From CAJKWP01 sp050943075 (lineage in GTDB: Bacteria; Bacillota; Clostridia; Christensenellales; UBA1242): a stretch of DNA of 32,221 bases. Of the stretch, positions 22,035 to 28,954 are shown one piece after another (the stretch's first letter is position 1; each line of letters starts with the position of its first letter). The stretch spans positions 1 through 32,221 of the forward strand of contig JBMNOM010000009.1 in the NCBI GenBank assembly GCA_050943075.1. The letters run 5' to 3'. The translations under genes were made by a program, and so were the position numbers. The notes beneath the pieces were generated by a model, which had not been told where the DNA came from, ran no database searches, and worked only from the letters and a program-made list of their open reading frames with translations.

Positions 22035-22604
22035 ATGGCAAAATCATTTGAAACAAAAACAGCTCCAACCAGTGCTGAACCAATGAGCGCTGAGAAAAAA
22101 GCAAGAGAACAAAGAGGTCCAAAAAAGAGAATTAGCCAATACGGTTTGCAATTAAAAGCAAAACAATTAGTTAAAAGAACTTATGGACTTAGAGAAAAAC
22201 AATTCAAAAAATATTACGAAAAAGCTTTGAAAAGTAAAGGAGTGACAGGTGAAGAAATGCTTGTTCTTCTTGAAAGAAGGCTTGACAACGTTATTTACAG
22301 AATGGGACTTGGTTCTACAAGAAGAGCTACTCGTCAAATCGTAAGTCACGGACATATTTGCGTAAACGGCAAAAATGTAAACATTCCTTCATACCTTGTA
22401 TCAAAAGGCGATGTTATTTCTGTAAAAGAAAACAAAAAAGACAAAGAAATCTTCAAAGAATTGAAAGGCATGCAACTTGTTATGCCAAGTTGGGTTGAGT
22501 TTGACACAGAAACTTTAACAGGTAAAGTTGTTTCTTATCCAACAAGAGATCAAATCGATGCAAATTTTGAAGAACATTTAATTATTGAGCTTTATTCAAG
22601 GTAA
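22035..22604 (+). CDS. rpsD: 30S ribosomal protein S4 with divergent N terminus
   Basis: S4 nucleates 16S rRNA folding, shapes decoding fidelity with S5, and often represses its own operon. Residues from about 30 onward are ordinary: KKRISQYGLQLKAKQ, the RNA-binding S4 domain with LERRLDNVIYRMGLGSTRRA and QIVSHGHICVNGKNV broken over 79-115, and the end LIIELYSR. The first 28 or so residues are short, polar and Ala/Glu/Lys-rich. They lack both the usual RYTGP-type opening and the YxPGxHG element. The 189-aa length compares with about 200 in relatives. GGAG lies before the only good ATG, so the start looks correct. The gene is intact with no sign of frameshift. Confidence 0.94.
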   Translation: MAKSFETKTAPTSAEPMSAEKKAREQRGPKKRISQYGLQLKAKQLVKRTYGLREKQFKKYYEKALKSKGVTGEEMLVLLERRLDNVIYRMGLGSTRRATRQIVSHGHICVNGKNVNIPSYLVSKGDVISVKENKKDKEIFKELKGMQLVMPSWVEFDTETLTGKVVSYPTRDQIDANFEEHLIIELYSR

Positions 22605-22624
22605 TATTAAGGAGGATTTATATT

Positions 22625-23578
22625 ATGATGGAAATCAATAAACCAACAATCTTATGTGAAGAAACAGACAATGCAAGTTATGCAAAGTTTGTGGTTGAAC
22701 CACTCGAAAGAGGCTACGGAATCACTCTTGGAAACGCTTTAAGAAGAACACTTCTTTCAGCTTTGCCAGGTGCTGCTCCAATTGCCATCAAAATTGCAGG
22801 AGTGCTTCATGAATTCTCCACAGTTAAAGGCGTGGTTGAAGATGTGGTTGATATCGTGCTTAACCTTAAAGGTTTGTATGTTAAAACCACAGAACAAAAT
22901 CCAGATTTCACAACAATTATCAAGCTTCACAAAAAAGGTGCTGGCGAAGTGACAGCTGCCGACTTTGAACACAATGACCAAGTTGAAATCTTAAACAAAG
23001 ATTTGCACATTTGCACACTTGACGAAGATGCAGACTTTGACTTGCAAGTTTTAATTGGCAGAGGAAGAGGTTATGTAAGCGGCAACTATAACAAAGAAAG
23101 GGTTGATGAAATTGATTTTATAGCAATAGATTCTCTTTATTCACCTGTTAAAAAAGTTAATTACAATGTTGAAAATACACGTGTTGGACAAAGCATTGAT
23201 TACGACAAACTCACTTTGGAAGTTGAAACAAACGGAACAACTTCAGCAAGAGATATTGTTGCCCTTGCAGGCAAAATCATAATGGAACATGTTGAATTAT
23301 TTGTTTCATTGTGCTCAAGAATTGGCGAAATGAACATTTTAGTTTCTCAAGAAGATGAAAAACAAACAAAATATTTGGAAATCACAATTGAGGAAATGGA
23401 TCTTTCAGTTCGTTCATACAACTGCTTGAAGAGAGCAAACATTAACACAGTTGAAGACCTTGTTAAAAAATCAAAAAATGATATGTTAAAGGTTAGAAAC
23501 TTGGGTCTTAAATCCATTGAAGAAGTTATTGCAAAACTTGCTGAATATGGTTTGTCACTTAGAAGTGATGAAGACTAA
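22625..23578 (+). CDS. rpoA: RNA polymerase subunit alpha
   Basis: Alpha dimerises to start RNA polymerase assembly and contacts promoter DNA and activators. The 317-aa product has the N-terminal assembly domain (FVVEPLERGYGITLGNALRR near residues 22-41, then LLSALPGAAPIAIKI). The C-terminal domain (about 255-317) has DLSVRSYNCLKRANI and VRNLGLKSIEEV, its DNA-binding helix-hairpin-helix part. ATG codons at 22625 and 22628 are adjacent; the first is preferred because GGAGG is 9 nt away. Confidence 0.97.
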   Translation: MMEINKPTILCEETDNASYAKFVVEPLERGYGITLGNALRRTLLSALPGAAPIAIKIAGVLHEFSTVKGVVEDVVDIVLNLKGLYVKTTEQNPDFTTIIKLHKKGAGEVTAADFEHNDQVEILNKDLHICTLDEDADFDLQVLIGRGRGYVSGNYNKERVDEIDFIAIDSLYSPVKKVNYNVENTRVGQSIDYDKLTLEVETNGTTSARDIVALAGKIIMEHVELFVSLCSRIGEMNILVSQEDEKQTKYLEITIEEMDLSVRSYNCLKRANINTVEDLVKKSKNDMLKVRNLGLKSIEEVIAKLAEYGLSLRSDED

Positions 23579-23600
23579 AAGATTAAGATAGGAGAAAAAT

Positions 23601-24110
23601 ATGGCAATCGCAAAATTAGGAAAACCAACTGACCAAAGAGTTGCACTTGTTAGAAATCAAGTCACATCTCTTTTGTGGTACGGAAAAATTGAAACAACTT
23701 TAGCTCGCGCAAAAAGCGTTCAAAGACTTGCTGAAAAACTTATCACACTTGCTGTAAATTCTTATGAAGACATTGTGACTGTTGAAAAAGAAGTTAAAGA
23801 CGTTAAGGGAAAATTAGTTAAAAAAGAATTTGTTAACGATGGAGTTAAAAAACTTAACGCAAGAAGAAAAATTATGACAACAGTTTACGATATTCAAGAA
23901 CAAAGAGCTGATAAAGAAACTAAAGCAAACTTCGTTGCAAGAACTAAAGACATCAATCATCCATTAGTTGAAAAAATCTTCAATGTGTATGCTCCAAAAT
24001 ATGCTCAAAGAGCAAAAGAAGTTGGAACAGGTGGCGGCTATACCAGAATCATCAAACTTGGAAGAAGAAATGGTGATAATGCTGAAGTTGTAATCATTGA
24101 ATTGATTTAA
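23601..24110 (+). CDS. rplQ: 50S ribosomal protein L17, long form
   Basis: L17 lies near the tunnel exit. The 169-aa product has the core KLGKPTDQRVALVRNQVTSLL and GKIETTLARAKSVQRLAEKLITLA (in part), and ends TRIIKLGRRNGDNAEVVIIELI (in part). About 45 residues (about 60-105) are inserted relative to the short E. coli form; long L17 proteins of this kind are usual in Clostridia. GGAGA is 7 nt before the ATG. It is the last gene of the superoperon and is followed by a strong terminator. Confidence 0.95.
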   Translation: MAIAKLGKPTDQRVALVRNQVTSLLWYGKIETTLARAKSVQRLAEKLITLAVNSYEDIVTVEKEVKDVKGKLVKKEFVNDGVKKLNARRKIMTTVYDIQEQRADKETKANFVARTKDINHPLVEKIFNVYAPKYAQRAKEVGTGGGYTRIIKLGRRNGDNAEVVIIELI

Positions 24111-24121
24111 TTGAAAAAAAC

Positions 24122-24150
24122 AAATAAGTGAAATCTTTCACTTATTTTTT
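24122..24150 (+). terminator. Intrinsic terminator of the superoperon
   Basis: AAATAAGTGA (24122-24131) pairs with TCACTTATTT (24138-24147), with AATCTT in the loop, and continues into a long T run (24144-24152). It begins 11 bp after the rplQ stop codon. Confidence 0.85.
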
Positions 24151-24152
24151 TT

Positions 24153-24452
24153 ATTTATTGTTTTTTTTATAAATTTCACTTTTAATTTTCTGCATTAATT
24201 TTTCTGTAAACTATATACTGCAAAGATAAAATATAGCCATTTTCTTATTCGAGTTTCAAATAAATTTTTGTTTGTTGTAATTAATTGAAATTTGCCGCAT
24301 ACGTTTAAGTGGCGTGTGCAAATTATTAAGCGCAGCAAAATAGTTTTCTTGAAAAATCAAATAAAGTTTTATTTTAAGTTAATTTAGTTTTTATTTTTTT
24401 GTTTTTTTATTATAATTAAAAAAACAAACACTTTAATGTGAAGGAGCAAATT
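24153..24452. other. Non-coding AT-rich spacer with hairpin and weak promoter
   Basis: No gene is visible. GCATACG (24297-24303) pairs with CGTGTGC (24313-24319) with one wobble. AATTT (24289-24293) pairs with AAATT (24320-24324) around a bulged GCC, making a distinct bulged hairpin. TATAAT (24411-24416) is a likely -10 box for the HIT gene, but its -35 (TTTTTA, 24388-24393) is poor. Confidence 0.45.
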
Positions 24453-24854
24453 ATGGATTGTGTTTTTTGCAAAATAATTAAAGGGGAAATTCCTTGCTAT
24501 AAAGTTTATGAAGATGAACAAACTCTTGCATTTTTAGACATTGCGCATGATGTTGATGGTCATACACTTGTAATTCCCAAAAACCATTGCAGAAATGTGC
24601 TTGACTGCAACGAAAACGACTTGTTATCTGTGATGAAATCAGTGCAAAAAATTAGCCAGCATTATATTAAAAATTGCGGGTTTGAAGGTGTTAACATAAT
24701 CAACGCAAACGAGGGTGTTTCTGGGCAAAGTGTGTTCCACTTGCATTTTCACATTTTCCCAAGAAAAGCAAACGACAAAGTTGTTGTTTTGGGTGATAAT
24801 AAGCTTGCAACTCAAAGTTTTGAGGATATTTTAAGAAAGTTAAAACTTAATTAA
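24453..24854 (+). CDS. HIT-family nucleotide hydrolase (HinT-like)
   Basis: The 133-aa product is a HinT-type histidine-triad protein, a family that hydrolyses purine nucleoside phosphoramidates and acyl-adenylates. The triad HLHFHIFPR (H96, H98, H100) is intact. The N terminus has CVFCKIIKGEIP (C3, C6), and SVFHL and GHTLVIPKNH match the zinc-bearing subfamily. A GTG start at 24438 would add five residues, but AAGGAG (24441-24446) is 6 nt from the ATG at 24453. It is transcribed alone, with a strong terminator downstream. Confidence 0.93.
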   Translation: MDCVFCKIIKGEIPCYKVYEDEQTLAFLDIAHDVDGHTLVIPKNHCRNVLDCNENDLLSVMKSVQKISQHYIKNCGFEGVNIINANEGVSGQSVFHLHFHIFPRKANDKVVVLGDNKLATQSFEDILRKLKLN

Positions 24855-24942
24855 AATAAACATAAAGTGATTTATAAAATTTGGTGCAAATAAAATTAAC
24901 AACTTTGCTATGCAATTAATAATACAAAAATTATTTCAAAAC

Positions 24943-24974
24943 AAAAAACCTCTTTAAGTTAAAGAGGTTTTTTT
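24943..24974. terminator. Bidirectional terminator between HIT gene and Cys-rich gene
   Basis: AAAAAACCTCTTT (24943-24955) pairs with AAAGAGGTTTTTT (24961-24973) around AAGTT. T tracts occur on both strands, so it can end both convergent transcripts. Confidence 0.9.
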
Positions 24975-24987
24975 ATGTATCTTAATC

Positions 24988-25203
24988 TTAGTAAGGTTTG
25001 CCACAGGTGTTGTTTCCACCACAGCATTGTCCTAAAAGAGAAAGAAGCAATATTAATGGAAGTATTTCACAAATGTCAATGTTGCAGCCGCATTGTGTTA
25101 AAATCCAGAAGAGAATGATAATTGTTAAAAAGTCATTATCGCATCCGCATCCGCAACCTTTGTCGTGTGGTTTTCCAAAACCGAAGCCATTGAAAAAGTT
25201 CAT
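24988..25203 (-). CDS. Small cysteine-rich membrane protein
   Basis: This 71-aa protein has nine cysteines and two short hydrophobic segments (about 24-38 and 47-59). The N terminus is Gly/Phe-rich (FFNGFGFGKP) and is followed by GCGCGC (C17, C19, C21). Further cysteines are at 38, 40, 45, 60, 61 and 67. A longer frame reaches 25239, but AAGGAGG on the minus strand (25216-25210) is placed for the ATG at 25203. It resembles the small Cys/Gly-rich proteins of Firmicutes, some of which are coat- or envelope-associated, but I cannot name a family. Metal binding or disulfide cross-linking is conceivable. Confidence 0.65.
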   Translation of the reverse strand: MNFFNGFGFGKPHDKGCGCGCDNDFLTIIILFWILTQCGCNIDICEILPLILLLSLLGQCCGGNNTCGKPY

Positions 25204-25244
25204 GGTTTTTCCTCCTTGTGTGTGAATTTTAATAAACAAATTTT

Positions 25245-25273
25245 TATGTATTGTTTTATCTTTTGTGTTTCAA
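25245..25273 (-). promoter_or_regulatory. Candidate promoter of the Cys-rich gene
   Basis: On the minus strand, TTGAAA (25273-25268) and TACATA (25250-25245) are 17 bp apart, giving a leader of about 35 nt. The -10 box is a modest match, so an alternative sigma factor is not excluded. Confidence 0.4.
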
Positions 25274-25342
25274 ATGTTTTATCATTTGTCTACTTCATAT
25301 TATGGATTTGGCGCAAAAAATGTTCACGTTATTTTCAAAATA

Positions 25343-25371
25343 TTGTAATTTTTTTAAAATTGTGGTAATAT
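25343..25371 (+). promoter_or_regulatory. Candidate promoter of hflX
   Basis: TTGTAA (25343-25348) and TAATAT (25366-25371) are separated by 17 bp. The predicted leader is about 44 nt. Confidence 0.45.
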
Positions 25372-25421
25372 TATATCAGTTTATTGTGCCAACAAAATAA
25401 TTGTGGCTTAAAAGGCGTTAT

Positions 25422-26528
25422 ATGACAAATTCAACTTTTCAAACTGCAAAAGAAAAAGAGAAAGCATTTTTGTTTTCCGCTGTTCTTTCACGCGGGCAAG
25501 ACGTTGCGTATGAAGTGGAAGAGTTGAAAAACTTGTGCGACACCGCTGGGCTTGAAGTTGTTGGGGCGGATTATCAAATTATTAAGCAAATCACGCCTGC
25601 AACTTTAATTGGAAGCGGCAAAGTGGAAGAACTTAAAACAACACTTACAGAAGCAAAAGCAGATGTTTTTGTTGCGGATACAGAATTAACAGGTTCGCAA
25701 ATTAAAAATTTATCAGACGCTCTTGGTGTTAAAGTTATTGACAGAGTGATGTTAATTTTAGATATTTTTGCAATTCGTGCAACAACAAACGAAGGTAAGT
25801 TGCAAGTTGGGCTTGCACAAGCAAAATATATGTTGCCAAGGCTTGCAGGCATTTCTGGAACAAGTGGGCGTTTTGGCTCGGGTGGTGTGGGAAGCAGAGG
25901 TCCAGGTGAAACAAAACTTGAACTTGACCGTAGAAAACTTGAAACCACAATTTTAAATTTGGAAAAAGAATTAAAAGAAATTGAAAAACAACGCGAAATT
26001 AAAACAAGGGCAAGAGGCGCTTCTTCCAAAATTAAAGTTGCAATTGTGGGCTACACAAATGCTGGCAAAAGCACATTACTTAATTTAATTTCAAAAGCAA
26101 ACATATATTCAGACGATAAACTCTTTGCAACTCTTGAAACCACAAGCAGAAATGTTTGGCTTGAACTTGGAAAAGAAATGATTTTAACCGACACAGTTGG
26201 TTTCATCAGCAAATTGCCGCACACATTGGTGCATGCTTTCAAATCCACTTTGGATGAAGCAAAAGCAGCAGAAATTTTGCTTCATGTTGTTGACGCATCA
26301 AACAAAAATCGTGATGAACAAATTGAAGTTGTTAGAAAAGTTATGCAAGAAATTGGTGCAACTGGCAAAGAAATTATGGTTTACAACAAAACAGATAAAA
26401 TTCACCTTGTGACGCCACAAGATGAAAACAGCGTGGATATTTCTGCAAAGCAAAACTTTGGAATTGATAAACTTAAACAAATTTTAATTAGAGAAATTGG
26501 AATCTTACAAGAAAATCCTTATAGGTAA
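25422..26528 (+). CDS. hflX: Ribosome-associated GTPase HflX
   Basis: HflX binds and splits ribosomes and can rescue stalled ones under stress. The 368-aa product has the N-terminal HflX domain (about 15-185) with ITPATLIGSGKVEEL, the Gly-rich loop GRFGSGGVGSRGPGETKLE (149-167) and a coiled helix. The GTPase domain follows: G1 GYTNAGKST (210-218), G3 DTVGF (257-261), G4 NKTD (322-325) and G5 SAK (341-343). It is somewhat shorter than E. coli HflX at the C terminus. ATG at 25422 with AAAGG upstream is preferred over an upstream TTG at 25401. It is transcribed alone and ends in the long hairpin region. Confidence 0.94.
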   Translation: MTNSTFQTAKEKEKAFLFSAVLSRGQDVAYEVEELKNLCDTAGLEVVGADYQIIKQITPATLIGSGKVEELKTTLTEAKADVFVADTELTGSQIKNLSDALGVKVIDRVMLILDIFAIRATTNEGKLQVGLAQAKYMLPRLAGISGTSGRFGSGGVGSRGPGETKLELDRRKLETTILNLEKELKEIEKQREIKTRARGASSKIKVAIVGYTNAGKSTLLNLISKANIYSDDKLFATLETTSRNVWLELGKEMILTDTVGFISKLPHTLVHAFKSTLDEAKAAEILLHVVDASNKNRDEQIEVVRKVMQEIGATGKEIMVYNKTDKIHLVTPQDENSVDISAKQNFGIDKLKQILIREIGILQENPYR

Positions 26529-26690
26529 GGCTAACTCTGTTGAAAATGCGATTAGAATTTACTTGTCTTTTTGCTAACTTGGGGCTTTTTATTCTTGTTT
26601 GTAGCCGCTGGCTACGACCTTCGAACAACAAATCCCCAACTTAACTAAAAGACCAAGCAAATCGTAAACCGCATTTTCAACTCGTCAGCC
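26529..26690. repeat. 162-bp imperfect inverted repeat (long hairpin)
   Basis: It begins directly after the hflX stop. The outer arms are GGCTAAC (26529-26535) and GTCAGCC (26684-26690). GTTGAAAATGCG (26539-26550) exactly matches CGCATTTTCAAC (26670-26681). Similar arms continue through TCTTTT/AAAAGA and CTTGGGG/CCCCAAC-like segments to an apex of GTAGCC (26601-26606) and GGCTAC (26609-26614) around two bases. No ORF runs through it. GCTTTTTTTG (26691-26700) follows, so on the plus strand it could act as an hflX terminator. A MITE-like element or structured RNA are alternatives. Confidence 0.75.
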
Positions 26691-26837
26691 GCTTTTTTTG
26701 TGCGTGGGAAAGTGATGTGTTTCATTGGAGTTGGGAAGATATATTTTTCAAATTGAATTTAAGTTATTAAATATTTTTTTAACAAGCGTCTGTGATATGT
26801 GGAAAGCGGCCAAATAGAAAGCGTTTTTAACGCCCAC
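26691..26837. other. Non-coding spacer with small hairpin
   Basis: No gene is visible. GCGTT/AACGC (26821-26825, 26829-26833) forms a short hairpin just beyond the stop of the minus-strand lipoprotein gene, followed on that strand by TTTCTATTT. It may be a weak terminator. Confidence 0.4.
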
Positions 26838-27503
26838 CTAGAATTTTGCCATTAGGTTGTTGCTCATGGTGTCGATGACAACAATTGATTGTGTGCCATT
26901 GGAACAGGCCACAATGAAATACCAATAATATATGTTTGTGTCTTCAACTGGATTGTTAACAATTTTCAAAAATGCTTCAATTTTATTGTTTTTGTTTTCA
27001 AGCATTTTATTAACTTCATTTTCAAGATATTTTGCGCCCAATTCAATTGCTTTTTTATAATTTGTTATAAAGTTGTTGGAAACACAGCTTAAGGCAAGAG
27101 TGCAATCCAAAATTGTTATTTCAACATTTTGGTTATCTTTAATTAAAATTTCCAAGTCGCCCATATATTGCCCAGTTATAAGGTGTTTTTCAAGCTCAAG
27201 GTTATATGGCACTCCATTAATCTTAACAATCACATCAAGTTTTGGCTCCTTGCTGTTTTCAAACAAAAAAACACTAACAACTGCAAACTTCACTTTTTGT
27301 TCGCTTTTGCCATTTGTGATGTATGGTTCTTCTCGCCACCCAGTTGTTAAGGAAGCATACAACACATCATTGTGGGCGGCAAAAAGTGCAACGCTTTCTT
27401 CTGACAAATTGTCTTTCAACTTGCGGCTTAAAGTGCTTGAACAAGCAAAAAAAACTGCAACAGCAAAAAGAAAAGTGCCTAAAATAACAAATATTTTTTT
27501 CAT
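26838..27503 (-). CDS. Predicted lipoprotein of unknown function
   Basis: This 221-aa protein has a lipoprotein signal peptide: MKK, a hydrophobic core, and a lipobox-like FFAC with the lipid-attached cysteine at residue 21. The mature part shows beta-rich stretches (KVKFAVVSVFLFEN, LDVIVKINGVPYNLELE, VEITILDCTLAL) and a C-terminal YYWYFIVACSNGTQSIVVID. I know no family for it. Its start has no Shine-Dalgarno sequence. On the minus strand, TATAAT (27514-27509) lies only 5 nt before the ATG, so the mRNA is probably leaderless. Confidence 0.7.
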   Translation of the reverse strand: MKKIFVILGTFLFAVAVFFACSSTLSRKLKDNLSEESVALFAAHNDVLYASLTTGWREEPYITNGKSEQKVKFAVVSVFLFENSKEPKLDVIVKINGVPYNLELEKHLITGQYMGDLEILIKDNQNVEITILDCTLALSCVSNNFITNYKKAIELGAKYLENEVNKMLENKNNKIEAFLKIVNNPVEDTNIYYWYFIVACSNGTQSIVVIDTMSNNLMAKF

Positions 27504-27508
27504 AATAC

Positions 27509-27537
27509 ATTATATTGCTTTAAAAACATTTTAAGAA
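27509..27537 (-). promoter_or_regulatory. Promoter of the lipoprotein gene, predicting a leaderless mRNA
   Basis: On the minus strand a perfect TATAAT (27514-27509) follows a weak TTCTTA (27537-27532) at 17 bp. The start of transcription would fall at or next to the ATG at 27503. Confidence 0.55.
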
Positions 27538-27630
27538 CGAAATTAATTTTCTTTGTGCAAAATTGTGATTTGTTTTATTTAAAGTTTTTCACTATTTGTG
27601 TTAAACTAATTTTGTTAATTGGAGGATTTT

Positions 27631-28530
27631 ATGGTTAAAAAAGTTTTTGACTTGGCATTAAAAAACAAATTTGCACTTGGCGCATTCAATTTTGCCAATA
27701 TGGAAATGCTTAAAGCAATTTTGAACGCAAGCAAGGAAACAGATGCTTTTGTTATTGCGTCAGTTTCAGAAGGTGCTTTAAAATACATTCAGCCCGACTT
27801 TTTAAAAAATATGATTAAAACTGTTAAAGACAGAAATGAACACAAAGTTATTTTTCACCTAGACCACGGCAAAAGTTTTGAAGTTTGTAAGCAAGCCATT
27901 GAACTTGGGTTTGATTCTGTTATGATTGACGCAAGCAGTTTGCCTTTTAGTGAAAATGTTGCACTCACAAAACAAGTTGTGGACTATGCTCATAAGTTTG
28001 GGGTTTTTGTTGAAGGGGAAATTGGCGTTTTGAAAGGTGTTGAAGACGAGGTTAGTGCAGATGAACACATTTATACTTCACCACAAGAAGCGTTTGAGTT
28101 TGTTAAGCAAACAGGAGTTGACAGCTTGGCAGTTGCCATTGGCACACTTCACGGCCCACACAAATTTGCAGGTGAGCCAAATTTAAAATTTGATTTGCTT
28201 AAAGAAATTCAAGACAAAATTCCAGCAACACCACTTGTTTTACATGGTGCATCAAGTGTTTATAAAGATGATGTTGATTGGTTTAATTCTTTGGGTGGAA
28301 ATTTGCAAGACGCAAAAGGCGTTCCAGACGACATTTTAACCCGCGCTTGCACACAATTTAATGTTTGCAAAATTAACACAGACACAGATTTAAGAATTGT
28401 GTTTTTGGCAGCCTTAAAACAAAGTTTGCAAGATAATAATGCCGACATCGACACAAGAAAACATTTAACCGCAGCACAAAAAGCAGTTGAAAAAACAGTT
28501 AAACACAAAATTAAAGTTTTTGGTCAATAA
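27631..28530 (+). CDS. Class II (zinc) fructose-bisphosphate/tagatose-type aldolase
   Basis: Class II aldolases cleave fructose 1,6-bisphosphate, or tagatose or related sugars, to dihydroxyacetone phosphate and an aldehyde. The 299-aa product has GAFNFANMEMLKAI at 17-30 and FHLDHGKSFE with catalytic D78 and zinc ligand H79. GEIGVLKG (129-136), AIGTLHGPHK with H174, LHGASS with H205 and INTDTDLR (248-255) complete the site. The last two mark the phosphate and substrate loops. A GTG- or TTG-type start at 27619 is less likely, since GGAGG (27621-27625) is 5 nt from the ATG at 27631. The substrate (fructose, tagatose or other) cannot be decided from the motifs; fba is likely but not certain. Confidence 0.88.
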   Translation: MVKKVFDLALKNKFALGAFNFANMEMLKAILNASKETDAFVIASVSEGALKYIQPDFLKNMIKTVKDRNEHKVIFHLDHGKSFEVCKQAIELGFDSVMIDASSLPFSENVALTKQVVDYAHKFGVFVEGEIGVLKGVEDEVSADEHIYTSPQEAFEFVKQTGVDSLAVAIGTLHGPHKFAGEPNLKFDLLKEIQDKIPATPLVLHGASSVYKDDVDWFNSLGGNLQDAKGVPDDILTRACTQFNVCKINTDTDLRIVFLAALKQSLQDNNADIDTRKHLTAAQKAVEKTVKHKIKVFGQ

Positions 28531-28585
28531 TTGCTTTATTTTGCTTTGCAAAAGGCCACAAAAAAACAAACAAAATTAAAACAAA

Positions 28586-28608
28586 AAAGCCCACTTTGTG
28601 TGGGCTTT
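28586..28608 (+). terminator. Terminator-like hairpin after the aldolase gene
   Basis: AAAGCCCAC (28586-28594) pairs with GTGGGCTTT (28600-28608) around TTTGT. The T tract after it is poor (AATCATT). It is the first of four related hairpin-like segments reaching to 28752. Confidence 0.7.
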
Positions 28609-28652
28609 AATCATTAAATAAATTGCCGCATTTTAAGGTATTTGAAATTTGG

Positions 28653-28752
28653 AAAAATGCCCACTTTTCGTGAGGGATAATTTTTACCAAAATGTCCACT
28701 AAAAGCGGCCATTAATTTTTGACAAAATGCCCACTTTTCGTGGGCGTTTTTT
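28653..28752 (+). repeat. Repeated terminator-like hairpins
   Basis: AAAATGCCCACTTTTCGTG occurs exactly twice, at 28654-28672 and 28724-28742, 70 bp apart. A decayed version (AAAATGTCCACT, 28689-28700) lies between them. The last copy is a full terminator: TGCCCAC/GTGGGCG around TTTTC, then TTTTTT (28747-28752). The first copy has lost its 3' arm (GTGAGGGA). The segment 28753-28877 is AT-rich with no visible gene. Confidence 0.75.
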
Positions 28753-28877
28753 AATAATAAAAAAAGATAAAATAACAATTTTTTCAACAACATATTTTTA
28801 AAAATAAGAAACATATTAAACACAAGCAAAATTAAAGAAAAGTTTGGTGTTTTTAAAAATAATTTAGGTTAGTTTTG

Positions 28878-28906
28878 TTGACAAAGGGCAGTATTTATTA
28901 TAAAAT
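28878..28906 (+). promoter_or_regulatory. Promoter of the Ig-repeat surface protein gene
   Basis: A perfect TTGACA (28878-28883) and TAAAAT (28901-28906) are 17 bp apart. The predicted leader of about 42 nt ends with AGGAG (28944-28948), 6 nt before the ATG. Confidence 0.75.
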
Positions 28907-28954
28907 AAACCTTGTTATATTATATATACACTACTTTTTTAATAGGAGCGAATA

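Noticed and set aside
27073..27534. A 153-codon plus-strand ORF opposite the lipoprotein gene
   Set aside because: The minus-strand frame has a clear lipoprotein signal peptide and promoter. The plus frame has neither a ribosome site nor a recognisable product.
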